From IMG/VR virus record IMGVR_UViG_3300032331_000244, positions 1 through 55,933 of that record: 55,933 nt of DNA; one strand, given 5' to 3'. Of this stretch, positions 44,068-51,754 are shown piece after piece. Position 1 is the stretch's first letter, and every line of letters starts with the position of its first letter. The DNA comes from a virus. The notes below the pieces were generated by a model. It was not told where the DNA came from. It did not search any database and saw only the letters and a list, made by a program, of their open reading frames with translations. The position numbers were made by a program, and so were the translations under genes.

Positions 44068-44237
44068 TGTATTTTCTCCTTCATAAGAGCGTGAGTACTC
44101 ATAATACTCATTATTATTTAAAGCAATTTAGATGATGCAAAGTAACAGACTTTTAACACAATTTTGTAGACTAAATATAAGGCTACGGTCAAGTATTTCT
44201 TATTCGTGCTAATAATCAATAAAAGATAAATATATTA
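44068..44237. promoter_or_regulatory. Divergent promoter region between PhoH and the 44238 gene
   Basis: Rightward, two late promoters are seen: ACTAAATA (44170-44177) and GATAAATA (44225-44232), the latter 5 nt before ATG 44238. Leftward, AAGGAG serves phoH. Further up, the palindrome GAGTACTC (44083-44090) and a direct repeat TACTCATAA/TACTCATTA (44086-44103) could be an operator. A leftward TTGCTT...TATTAT pair has only 14 bp spacing, so no convincing phoH promoter is claimed. Confidence 0.5.
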
Positions 44238-44837
44238 ATGAAGCACGAAACAGCCGACAATTTCTTTGACAATGTTGATTTTACCAGCATTATTGATACC
44301 GTAAAGGGTATATTTACCAGTGATGGTTCAATGAATACCCTCCTAGACTTTGAAAGAGTACTAGACGAATCCGATTTATATGCATACAGAAACTGGGAAC
44401 TAGGAGAATTAGTTCAAGGTCCAATAGTAAAACGCTATTCTGTTAACTGCATTTTCATGTGGCCATATGATTTAATGCCAAACCCAAAAGGTGCTAGGCG
44501 ATTGGTAGCGATTGGGTGTAAGGTTAAGTTTGCTAAAAGCGAGATAGAAGTTCCAGTAGAAGTTAAAGATTACGAAGATTATGTACCTGGTAGTAGATAT
44601 CCAAAAATGAAACCAAAGAAAGTTTGGTTTGTCTACATTGAAATCCCTAAAGAATTACTAGATGATATCAAAGAAGGTTCTATTGACTTAGCTGGCCAGA
44701 CAATTGATTTGGAAGAATTAGATAATTCATACGATGAAGATTTGGATAAAGACGATGGGCAAGACACGGAAGAAAACCAAGCAGCTACTGATGCTATGGC
44801 AGAACCTCAAGCCTCAACTGCTGCCCCCGCAATGTAA
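44238..44837 (+). CDS. Conserved phage protein of unknown function with acidic tail
   Basis: A 199-residue protein. The N-terminal ~150 residues are folded-looking, with 'FFDNVDFTSIIDTVKGIFTS', 'LVQGPIVKRYSVNCIFMWPY', 'LVAIGCKVKFAKS' and 'KKVWFVYIEIPKELLDD'. The last ~45 residues are very acidic and Ala/Gln-rich. There is no enzyme motif or membrane segment. The late promoter 5 nt before the ATG points to late, perhaps structural or assembly, expression. The next gene starts 8 nt after the stop. I associate this and the following gene with a conserved pair in T4-like aquatic phages, without known function. Confidence 0.6.
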   Translation: MKHETADNFFDNVDFTSIIDTVKGIFTSDGSMNTLLDFERVLDESDLYAYRNWELGELVQGPIVKRYSVNCIFMWPYDLMPNPKGARRLVAIGCKVKFAKSEIEVPVEVKDYEDYVPGSRYPKMKPKKVWFVYIEIPKELLDDIKEGSIDLAGQTIDLEELDNSYDEDLDKDDGQDTEENQAATDAMAEPQASTAAPAM

Positions 44838-44845
44838 GGTGTAAC

Positions 44846-45394
44846 ATGACAAAAAGAATCATTAATGAAGGCTTAGATTATTTGGATATGGTAGATCAAA
44901 TAGAACCTACCGTATCTGTAGATGAATATGCTGCTAAAATGGGCAAAGATAGTGATATAGTAACATTGGCATTTATTGTTAAAAGCGAAGCTGCTGGAAA
45001 TGATTTAGTTGATTGGTTTGAGCGTGGATACGATTGGATACTAGATTCTAGCATTAGCGATGGTGAATTAAGCCCTGGAAGATATCTTGTTTTTGTTGAA
45101 ATGAAGCGTAGAACAAAAGTACCAGAACGCATTGTAGAACTGATTGATGACTTAGAAACACTCACTGAGTTAACACCAAATGATTGGACTATTTCTATTA
45201 ATGATGAAGATTATGATGCTGACCCAGAAGTATTAAAGCAAGTGATTACTATTAGTCCACATGAATACCGTGAAGAAAACGAGGACGAAGAAGAATTAAA
45301 CGAAATGCGTAGACGTGCCGGACTAGAAACAGTAAACTTATACGGTAAACCAGATAGCGAGATACAAGCATATATAGCAATGGCAGGATTATAA
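44846..45394 (+). CDS. Conserved phage protein of unknown function
   Basis: A 182-residue acidic protein. 'SVDEYAAKMGKDSDIVTLAFIVKSEAAGNDLVDWFERGYDWILDSSISDGELSPGRYLVFVEM' forms an alpha/beta core, followed by 'ELIDDLETLTELTPNDWTI' and a Glu-rich stretch (about 141-152). The start MTKRIINEG contains I-N-E-G, reminiscent of but weaker than the prohead-cleavage motifs elsewhere. It has no promoter of its own. The holin gene begins 1 nt after its stop, so it shares the transcript with 44238 and 45396. Confidence 0.6.
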   Translation: MTKRIINEGLDYLDMVDQIEPTVSVDEYAAKMGKDSDIVTLAFIVKSEAAGNDLVDWFERGYDWILDSSISDGELSPGRYLVFVEMKRRTKVPERIVELIDDLETLTELTPNDWTISINDEDYDADPEVLKQVITISPHEYREENEDEEELNEMRRRAGLETVNLYGKPDSEIQAYIAMAGL

Positions 45395-45395
45395 A

Positions 45396-45992
45396 ATGGC
45401 AACGATATTAGCACAGAAAGCAACAGCAGATGTAGCAGTAGCAAAAAGTGATGATCACCATGATTTGCTAGCAGCGGATCCAACGATTCCGCAATTTCCA
45501 CAAGGAAGTAGCTATGGAACAAATACTACAACAGGCTTTGGTAGTAGTTCAGCGTTTGGAACAGGAGCGTCTGGGTTCAACCAAAACAGTTTCAACTCCC
45601 CCGGATTCAACCAACAATCAAGTTCAGGATTTGGAAGTACTCAAAACATCAATCAATCAAGTGGACAACAACCAGTATTAACTGGTGCTGCACCCACTAA
45701 CGCAGCAAGTGGTGCTGATGTATTGGTTGCACATGACAAAGAAAGTGAACACTGGGTAAATTCAAAATGGCGTCCTGCAATGGGATGGTTATACATGTCC
45801 ACATGTTTTGCTGATTTCATTTTATTTCCGGTTCTTTGGAGTCTATTACAAGCATTAAATCATGGGCAAGTTACTAGTCAATGGCAACCGTTAACATTAC
45901 AAGGTGCAGGACTATATCATATCGCAATGGGTGCTGTTTTGGGTATTGCAGCATATGGCCGTACTAAAGAAAAGGTTGCCGGCGCTAACTAA
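45396..45992 (+). CDS. Holin (3TM/GTA-type) with FG-repeat-like N-terminus
   Basis: A 198-residue protein. The C-terminal third has two clear membrane helices (about 126-153, 'RPAMGWLYMSTCFADFILFP', and 172-189, 'GLYHIAMGAVLGIAAYGRTK') separated by 'QWQPLTLQG', the pattern of the GTA/3TM holin family that releases endolysin. The N-terminal ~110 residues are odd. Residues 38-91 form a Gly/Ser/Asn/Gln/Phe low-complexity region with repeated GF, FG and FN pairs, like a phase-separating or gel-forming segment. 'EKESEHWVNSKW'-like charged residues bridge to the helices. A late lysis role with the endolysin at 27868 is inferred. Confidence 0.75.
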   Translation: MATILAQKATADVAVAKSDDHHDLLAADPTIPQFPQGSSYGTNTTTGFGSSSAFGTGASGFNQNSFNSPGFNQQSSSGFGSTQNINQSSGQQPVLTGAAPTNAASGADVLVAHDKESEHWVNSKWRPAMGWLYMSTCFADFILFPVLWSLLQALNHGQVTSQWQPLTLQGAGLYHIAMGAVLGIAAYGRTKEKVAGAN

Positions 45993-45996
45993 ACTG

Positions 45997-46025
45997 TTGA
46001 CAATAGCATCATAGTATGCTATACT
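45997..46025 (+). promoter_or_regulatory. Sigma-70 promoter giving a leaderless dnaJ transcript
   Basis: TTGACA (45997-46002), a 17-bp spacer and TATACT (46020-46025), six bases, then ATG at 46032. Initiation 7 nt past the -10 falls on the A of the ATG. There is no ribosome site. It begins 4 nt after the holin stop, so dnaJ-clpA are early/middle genes embedded in a late region. Confidence 0.85.
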
Positions 46026-46031
46026 TACTGA

Positions 46032-46835
46032 ATGGATCATTATACTACCTTGGGTGTAGCCAAAAACGCAGCACCTGATGAAATCAAAAAAGCATATCGA
46101 AAACTAGCTAGTCAGCATCATCCTGACAAGGGTGGCGACAAGGCTAAATTCCAAGAGATACAAGCGGCCTACGATACATTAAGTAACCCAGACAAACGAC
46201 AACAATACGACAATCCTGCACCGCAAGGATTCCATCAGCAAGGTGGCGTACCGCCTGGATTTGAACATATCTTTAGTCAGATGTTTGGTGGAGGTAACCC
46301 TTTTAATCCGTTCGGTCAGCAAAGACAACAGCCGCAGGCATTCAGAACTACAGTGGGAGTCACACTTGAACAAGCATATCATGGTAGTGAACAAATACTA
46401 AAACTACAAACACCCGCTAATACTCATGCAGTAACTATTAAAATTCCTAAAGGAATAAACAATGGCAATCAAATGCGTATTGATAATGTTTTAGATGGCG
46501 CTAGTTTAATGGTAGACTTTAGAGTTGAACCACATCTCAAATACGATAGACAGGGTAATGATTTATTATGTAATCATCAAATATCAGTACTAGATTTGAT
46601 TGTAGGTACTAGTTTTGAATTCACAACATTGTCTGGAAAGACATTAGAAGTTACAGTCAAACCAAAAACACAGCCATATATGCAATTAAAATTAGCAGGT
46701 CATGGCATGCCCATTTACAACACTAGTCAATACGGAGACCAAATTATATTGTTTAAACCATTCATACCTGATATAATAGACGAACAGATAGTAAATAGTA
46801 TTGCAGCCTATCAACAACAAAGGAATCAAAAATGA
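46032..46835 (+). CDS. dnaJ: DnaJ-like J-domain co-chaperone (CbpA type)
   Basis: A 267-residue type-B J-protein. The J domain (about 3-59) has '[20 protein letters not shown]' and the HPD triad at 30-32, needed to stimulate DnaK. A short Gly/Phe-rich linker (about 65-100) follows, then two beta-barrel client-binding domains ('[18 protein letters not shown]', '[15 protein letters not shown]', '[20 protein letters not shown]') and a dimerisation end. The Cys-rich zinc domain of true DnaJ is absent, as in CbpA. It should redirect host DnaK to phage clients or to the replisome. The gene overlaps the Clp ATPase by 4 nt. A complete J-protein of this kind is not part of the T4 gene set. Confidence 0.88.
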   Translation: MDHYTTLGVAKNAAPDEIKKAYRKLASQHHPDKGGDKAKFQEIQAAYDTLSNPDKRQQYDNPAPQGFHQQGGVPPGFEHIFSQMFGGGNPFNPFGQQRQQPQAFRTTVGVTLEQAYHGSEQILKLQTPANTHAVTIKIPKGINNGNQMRIDNVLDGASLMVDFRVEPHLKYDRQGNDLLCNHQISVLDLIVGTSFEFTTLSGKTLEVTVKPKTQPYMQLKLAGHGMPIYNTSQYGDQIILFKPFIPDIIDEQIVNSIAAYQQQRNQK

Positions 46836-49093
46836 ACCACTCACCCGAAATAGATAGTATTATTGAAAGTGCTATTGAATACTCAAAAGAAAGAAAACAC
46901 CAATATGTAACTGTGGAACATTTACTACTTGGATTGATAAATCACACTTCATTTAAAAAATGTTTGCAAAGTTTTGGGGCAGACATTGACACTATGAATC
47001 AGGAAATAAGTTGTTATTTGGACAGTTTACATGCTATTGTAAGCAAAGATGATGAAGTAGTCCCGCGTAAAACTAATAGCTTAGAACGTGTAATGAATCG
47101 TTGCGTCACGCAAGTATTGTTTAGCGGGCGCAGACAAGTTACAACTATAGATTTGTACTTGAGTATTGCCGCAGAAGGTAATAGTCATGCACATTATTTC
47201 TTGTTGAAATATGGAATTAACAAAAATGAGTTTGTCTCACATTGGCAAAAACATTATAAGCATAACGAAACTGGTAATCTAACTGATAACCAAGCAGATG
47301 AAATACTAGAAGAATATACAATCAATTTGACACAACTGGCAGCACAAGGTAAACTTGAGCCATTGATTGGTCGTAGTAAAGAACTGGATGATATCATTAA
47401 CGTACTTGCTAAAAGGTTCAAGAGTAATGTATTGATGGTTGGTGATCCCGGTGTTGGTAAAACGGCAATCGCTGAAGGACTAGCACAGATGATGATTAAC
47501 AAAGAAGTGCCAGAATTCTTGCAAGACCATCAATTATATAGTTTAGAGATTGGATCATTGCTTGCAGGGTCTAAATATCGAGGTGACTTTGAAGAAAAAG
47601 TAAAGCAGGTGCTAGACGCATTGAACACAAAGAAAAAGACTATTTTGTTCATTGATGAAGCGCATACTATGCAGGGTGCAGGTGGTGCCAACAATGGAAG
47701 TGTTGACTTCAGTAACATGATTAAGCCAGCAATTACTAAAGGAACACTTAAAGTTATTGCTAGCACAACATGGGAAGAATACTACGATAGCTTTGAGAAG
47801 GATCGTGCATTGATGCGTAGGTTCTATCGTATATCAGTTGATGAACCTAACCACGATACAACAATTCGCATTCTTAATGGATTGAGTCTCAGACTAAACG
47901 ACTTCCACAATGTTGAAATTAGTGATGAGGCTATTAAGGCAGCAGTTGAAAGTGCTGACCGTTATATTCATGACCGCAAAAACCCAGATAAATCTATTGA
48001 TTTACTTGATGCCGCTTGTGCTAAACAGCGTGTAGCAGAGAACAAGGGTGCAATTATTACTAAAGAACTAGTGTTCGACCAAGTTGAACGATTCACTGGT
48101 GTACCTGCTGATAAGATGAAGGGCGATAACTTTGACTTGATCCATAGCTTAGAATCAAACATTAAAGATAAACTGTATGGACAAGATGAAACTGTGCAAC
48201 AGGTACTTGAACGCATCTATGTTAACTTTGCTGGCATTGGTAACGACACTAAACCAACTGGTAGTTTCTTGTTCTTGGGACCAACTGGTACTGGTAAGAC
48301 TGAACTTGCTAAACTATTGAGCAAGAACTTAGATATGCCATTGCTTAAGTATGATATGAGCGAATACTCAGAGAAACATAGCGTTAGTAGTTTGATTGGA
48401 CCTCCCCCAGGTTATGTTGGGTTTGGTGACAGCCAAGTGAGTGGTGGACGATTGATTAACGACTTGAGCAAGAACCCACATTCAATTATGTTGTTTGATG
48501 AGGTTGAGAAAGCACATCCAGATATCTTTAACATCTTCTTACAGATGTTGGACGAAGGTCATATCACTGGCAGCAACGGGAAGCAAGTTAATTGCAAGAA
48601 CAGCATCATTATCATGACCAGTAATTTGGGTAGTAGTGATAGTGAACGCAACAACATTGGATTTGGTAGTCAAGAGAAGACCGGTGAAGATGATAAAGCA
48701 TTGAAAGAATTCTTCAAGCCCGAATTTAGAAATCGTGTTGACTTGATTTGCAAGTTTAACAAGTTAGATACACTTGCTATTAAGAAGATTGTTATCAAAT
48801 TTACCGATGACTTGAAAAAGAGTTTGGTTGACAAACATGATATCACATTGAACTTGACCGAGCCAGTAGTTGAATACTTGGCAGAGCAAGGGTATGATAA
48901 GAAGATGGGCGCACGACCACTAGCACGTAAGATTGATGAGTTGATTCGGGTACCTCTAAGTAAAAAAGTCTTGTTTGAACGCATTAAATCTGCTACAATC
49001 AATGTAGTGATGAACGAAGGTGCAATTGATTTTGCAGTAACACATAAACTAACAGCTAAGGTGAACGAAGATGGGATTATTGAGGTCAGTTAA
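46832..49093 (+). CDS. clpA: ClpA-like double AAA+ unfoldase
   Basis: A 753-residue Clp/Hsp100 protein, the size of E. coli ClpA (758). An N-domain (1-140) with '[12 protein letters not shown]' precedes ATPase domain 1 (Walker A GDPGVGKT 204-211, Walker B ILFIDE 271-276) and domain 2 (Walker A GPTGTGKT 483-490, Walker B LFDE 554-557, pore loop '[10 protein letters not shown]'). The coiled middle domain of ClpB is missing, so it is not a disaggregase type. I609-G610-F611 occupies the place of the IGL/IGF loop with which ClpA and ClpX dock on ClpP, so it could feed host ClpP. It starts within the dnaJ stop (ATGA). No ClpP or ClpS gene is in the window. Confidence 0.9.
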   Translation: MNHSPEIDSIIESAIEYSKERKHQYVTVEHLLLGLINHTSFKKCLQSFGADIDTMNQEISCYLDSLHAIVSKDDEVVPRKTNSLERVMNRCVTQVLFSGRRQVTTIDLYLSIAAEGNSHAHYFLLKYGINKNEFVSHWQKHYKHNETGNLTDNQADEILEEYTINLTQLAAQGKLEPLIGRSKELDDIINVLAKRFKSNVLMVGDPGVGKTAIAEGLAQMMINKEVPEFLQDHQLYSLEIGSLLAGSKYRGDFEEKVKQVLDALNTKKKTILFIDEAHTMQGAGGANNGSVDFSNMIKPAITKGTLKVIASTTWEEYYDSFEKDRALMRRFYRISVDEPNHDTTIRILNGLSLRLNDFHNVEISDEAIKAAVESADRYIHDRKNPDKSIDLLDAACAKQRVAENKGAIITKELVFDQVERFTGVPADKMKGDNFDLIHSLESNIKDKLYGQDETVQQVLERIYVNFAGIGNDTKPTGSFLFLGPTGTGKTELAKLLSKNLDMPLLKYDMSEYSEKHSVSSLIGPPPGYVGFGDSQVSGGRLINDLSKNPHSIMLFDEVEKAHPDIFNIFLQMLDEGHITGSNGKQVNCKNSIIIMTSNLGSSDSERNNIGFGSQEKTGEDDKALKEFFKPEFRNRVDLICKFNKLDTLAIKKIVIKFTDDLKKSLVDKHDITLNLTEPVVEYLAEQGYDKKMGARPLARKIDELIRVPLSKKVLFERIKSATINVVMNEGAIDFAVTHKLTAKVNEDGIIEVS

Positions 49094-49793
49094 AGACGTT
49101 CCTAATATTGATTACTATGAATATAAGGAAAATAACTATTACGGCAAACATAGATACCGTGCAAAATTTAGTATCGACGGATTATCATTTACTAATTATG
49201 CTAAAACTCCAGATGATTTAATCAACCGATTAAATGAAGGTGGGTATCGTAAAATACGGCCAGATAGGAAAGCCTTAGTAATGGAAAAGATTACTGAACT
49301 TAGTAACTTCATTGATTGGCGTAACAGTAACAAAAAGTCCGTAACTTTCAGACTTGAGATGGATACCATGTCAGTGTATAGCAACAATTTAGAGTTGTTG
49401 CTTACATTGAAGGAACTTGGACTAGTTACCGTAAAAATCACAGAAGTGCAATTGGAGCAATTTGCTGGTACAAAGTACTATGTCAACGAACCAAAGCACA
49501 AGTATAGAATTTATTTAAAATCTAAGTATATTGAAGAAAGAAATTTTATTAAAGATTTGCATGATACCATCAAGAAAAGTAAAGAATTGGTTCCAAGTAA
49601 TGCATTAAAAATATGGTTAAATGAGTATATCAGACGCCCAATTGCTTCACTTAATAGTTGGAGTTATCGCTATACTAGCGGAACTCATTCTATTGACTAT
49701 GATAATGAAAGCACATTAAGCTATTTGATGCTAATGTATGGCCATATGCTTGGAAAACGCTATAAATTAGAAAAGCGACCCGTACCTGTCTGA
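49071..49793 (+). CDS. Conserved phage protein of unknown function
   Basis: A 240-residue basic protein overlapping the Clp gene by 23 bp in a different frame. Features are an aromatic N-terminus ('NIDYYEYKENNYYGKHRYRA'), a 'RLEMDTMSVYSNNLELLLTLKELGLVTVKITEV' alpha/beta stretch, and a Tyr-rich C-terminus ending 'LMYGHMLGKRYKLEKRPVPV'. No catalytic motif was found. Tight overlap indicates it is made with DnaJ and ClpA, and it may be an adaptor or client of that pair, but this is only context. Confidence 0.6.
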   Translation: MGLLRSVKDVPNIDYYEYKENNYYGKHRYRAKFSIDGLSFTNYAKTPDDLINRLNEGGYRKIRPDRKALVMEKITELSNFIDWRNSNKKSVTFRLEMDTMSVYSNNLELLLTLKELGLVTVKITEVQLEQFAGTKYYVNEPKHKYRIYLKSKYIEERNFIKDLHDTIKKSKELVPSNALKIWLNEYIRRPIASLNSWSYRYTSGTHSIDYDNESTLSYLMLMYGHMLGKRYKLEKRPVPV

Positions 49794-49796
49794 AAT

Positions 49797-49827
49797 GATA
49801 AATACTCTATTAATAATGGAGTATTTA
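49797..49827 (+). promoter_or_regulatory. Late promoter forming the 5' arm of a ribosome-site-hiding hairpin
   Basis: GATAAATA (49797-49804). TAAATACTC (49799-49807) is the exact reverse complement of GAGTATTTA (49819-49827), with an 11-nt loop. The Shine-Dalgarno GGAG (49818-49821) lies at the start of the 3' arm, 8 nt before ATG 49830. Late RNA (start about 49810) lacks the 5' arm and is free; read-through RNA from the dnaJ-clpA operon is predicted to be blocked. Confidence 0.7.
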
Positions 49828-49829
49828 CC

Positions 49830-49997
49830 ATGGCAAAGATTGTAGAAGATGTAGTAGTCATCAAATTTAGTAAAATCGTTAAAGATTCAGACACCGACAA
49901 TGGTGGACTTGTAGGTGCAGATGTTCAAGTTGCACTAGAGCAAGTTGCACAAGAATTAGTCGGTGAAAGTATTGTAGTAGAAGTGGTACGAGCATAA
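49830..49997 (+). CDS. Very small late protein (55 aa)
   Basis: A 55-residue acidic protein, MAKIVEDVVVIKFSKIVKDS onward, ending VGESIVVEVVRA. It alternates beta-strand and helix, with no Cys and no membrane segment. It is supported by a dedicated late promoter/hairpin, a GGAG ribosome site and a TAATG junction with the next gene (49997). I associate small proteins of this type with T4-like virion gene clusters; the function is unknown. Its regulated ribosome site suggests that early synthesis is harmful or wasteful. Confidence 0.7.
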   Translation: MAKIVEDVVVIKFSKIVKDSDTDNGGLVGADVQVALEQVAQELVGESIVVEVVRA

Positions 49998-50356
49998 TGA
50001 GCCAATCTACTACACTTATTCTGTTCCCGCAGACAGCTTATGTTAATCCGGGTAACGCATCGCCCTACACCGTTGTAGGGAATGCTCAACCTGCTGCTGC
50101 CTATTACTTAGGAAATAGAGATTTACAGACAGTTAACCTTAGTGTGTCAAACATTATAGGTAATATCGTCATCCAAGCTACACTAGCAAATCCAGCAACA
50201 GTAGATAATCAATGGTTTGATGTTTACGAATTCAATGGAAGCGATAATCCAAACGCAAGTCAATATACAAATATCACTGGAAACTTTGTGTATATGAGAG
50301 CAAAGATTGTAGATTTCCAACAAGGTGTAGTTAACTACGTGAAGTTGAGTTATTAA
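49997..50356 (+). CDS. Small beta-rich virion protein candidate
   Basis: A 119-residue protein, almost entirely beta in pattern: 'TTLILFPQTAYVNPGNASPY', 'QTVNLSVSNIIGNIVIQATL', 'QWFDVYEFNGSD' and 'NFVYMRAKIVDFQQGVVNYVKLSY'. This looks like a single jelly-roll or Ig-type domain, as in capsid decoration or fibre-associated proteins. The start codon overlaps the preceding stop. It is followed 1 nt later by a gene with a capsid-targeting-like start, so a head role (for instance decoration) is a reasonable but unproven guess. Confidence 0.55.
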   Translation: MSQSTTLILFPQTAYVNPGNASPYTVVGNAQPAAAYYLGNRDLQTVNLSVSNIIGNIVIQATLANPATVDNQWFDVYEFNGSDNPNASQYTNITGNFVYMRAKIVDFQQGVVNYVKLSY

Positions 50357-50357
50357 A

Positions 50358-50801
50358 ATGAGTACAGAACTTTTCAGAAAGTATATTGACATGCTAAACG
50401 AAAGCATGGACATAGGCCAATTAGCACAAATTAGTGATAAGGCACTAGATGATGCATATCATTATGGTCGCAGTAGTCCTGGCAATACATTTGGATGGAA
50501 AGCTAATATGAAATCAGCCGAATTTGCATTGAAAGCAATTACGGCAGGTGAAAGAGATATTGAAAAGATTAGTGACGCAATACATCAAGGATGGAATGTA
50601 ACTGCTAAAGCATTTGTAGCACACCCAGAACAATTTGATGATACAGAAAAATTAAAAGCAGCAGGTAAGTTAGAAGCAAAACTTCAGCAGCGTGAAAAGT
50701 TGATGAACATTCCATATGCTCAACTATCAGATGAAGAACAAGAAAAAGACCGTGTAGTAGCCAGAGCGTTATTACAGGCAATAACAGGCAATCAACAATG
50801 A
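50358..50801 (+). CDS. Candidate head-packaged protein with an RyR-like domain
   Basis: A 147-residue protein. The N-terminus MSTELFRKYIDMLNES has the amphipathic targeting-peptide look, with L-N-E-S (13-16) matching the (L/I)-x-E/S prohead-protease site; E15 is also the glutamate position in the 15559 protein. The rest has 'HQGWNVTAKAFVAHPE' and 'LMNIPYAQLSDEEQEKDRVV', which follow the W...G...HP...PY..L...E...DR pattern of RyR (ryanodine receptor) domains seen in some bacterial and phage proteins. The function of such domains in phages is not established. It overlaps the next gene by 4 nt. Confidence 0.5.
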   Translation: MSTELFRKYIDMLNESMDIGQLAQISDKALDDAYHYGRSSPGNTFGWKANMKSAEFALKAITAGERDIEKISDAIHQGWNVTAKAFVAHPEQFDDTEKLKAAGKLEAKLQQREKLMNIPYAQLSDEEQEKDRVVARALLQAITGNQQ

Positions 50802-51697
50802 GTACAATAGTAATAATGCCCGGAGGCTTTCACCCGTTTCATGCAGGGCATGCCTCACTATATCAATCAGCATTGAAAGCATTTCCTGGTGCTGATGTAT
50901 ATGTGGCTGCTACTGACAGCCAAGAAGAAAGACCTTTCCCTTTTGCAATTAAAGAAAAACTTGCTAAGGTAGCAGGTGTAAAGAAAGGACATTTTGTTCA
51001 AGTTAAAAGTCCTTTCAAAGCAGAAGAAATAACAAGAAATTATGACCCTAATGGTGATGTATTAATATTTGTGCGTAGTGAGAAGGATCGTAACGAAAGT
51101 CCTAAACCAGGTGGGACAAAGAAAGATGGTAGTCCTGCATATTTTCAACCATATGATAGTAAAAATTTACAACCATTTAGCAAACATGCTTACATAGCTT
51201 ATTTACCAACGGTAGAGTTTGGGCCTGGTATTACTAGTGCTAGTGAGATTCGTTCAATGTGGCCTAAACTAAACGAGAAACGCAAGACTGCAATGGTAAT
51301 GAGTTTGTATCCAGCTACACAAAGTAACCCTGCATTAGCAGCAAATGTTGTTAAGTTATTAGATGCTGGTATGGGCGTAGAAAGTGTGAATGAAAAGATG
51401 AAGATGGGTGCTACGATTGAACCCGTAGAAGAAGGAGCAAAAGGTGCAATTGCTGGTGGAATAGCAGGTGCATATCTTACTAAAAACCCAAGAGGTACTA
51501 TAGCCGGTGCTGAATTAGGTAGCACCTTGCAGAACAAGTATAATGATGTTATGGCACATGTAGCAAAAGACTTGACCGGTACCGGTTCACCCGTCGCTAA
51601 ACTAAGAGTCGCAAGAGACACCGAACAAATGAAAAAGCGTGAGCGTAGCGATGGATTACCAGTCGAACCTAAATTTGATTACCTAGACGAAAAATAA
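50798..51697 (+). CDS. HxGH nucleotidyltransferase with C-terminal glycine-zipper segment
   Basis: A 299-residue protein. Residues 1-190 form a cytidylyl/adenylyltransferase-type fold: GGFHPFHAGH (9-18) contains the nucleotide-binding HxGH motif and ITSASEIRS (145-153) is the ISSTxIR-like signature, as in NMN, pantetheine or glycerol-phosphate nucleotidyltransferases. It should transfer an AMP or CMP group; the acceptor is unknown, NMN being one possibility. After a linker with 'SVNEKM' and 'PVEEGAKG', residues 213-245 form a Gly/Ala-rich glycine-zipper stretch that could insert in a membrane or oligomerise. This tail is not part of the enzyme family and suggests a virion or membrane location. 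Confidence 0.72.
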   Translation: MSTIVIMPGGFHPFHAGHASLYQSALKAFPGADVYVAATDSQEERPFPFAIKEKLAKVAGVKKGHFVQVKSPFKAEEITRNYDPNGDVLIFVRSEKDRNESPKPGGTKKDGSPAYFQPYDSKNLQPFSKHAYIAYLPTVEFGPGITSASEIRSMWPKLNEKRKTAMVMSLYPATQSNPALAANVVKLLDAGMGVESVNEKMKMGATIEPVEEGAKGAIAGGIAGAYLTKNPRGTIAGAELGSTLQNKYNDVMAHVAKDLTGTGSPVAKLRVARDTEQMKKRERSDGLPVEPKFDYLDEK

Positions 51698-51722
51698 AAA
51701 TATTTCATACCCCTCTTCCTGA

Positions 51723-51730
51723 TGTAAATA
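51723..51730 (+). promoter_or_regulatory. Possible degenerate late promoter (TGTAAATA)
   Basis: TGTAAATA differs from TATAAATA at one position and lies 24 nt before ATG 51755, with AAGAGGA (51743-51749) as ribosome site. It is plausible in position but weak in sequence. Confidence 0.3.
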
Positions 51731-51754
51731 ATTATATCTTAACAAGAGGACCAT

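Noticed and set aside
46832-49093. ClpB disaggregase
   Set aside because: The coiled middle domain between the two ATPase domains is absent and total length equals ClpA.
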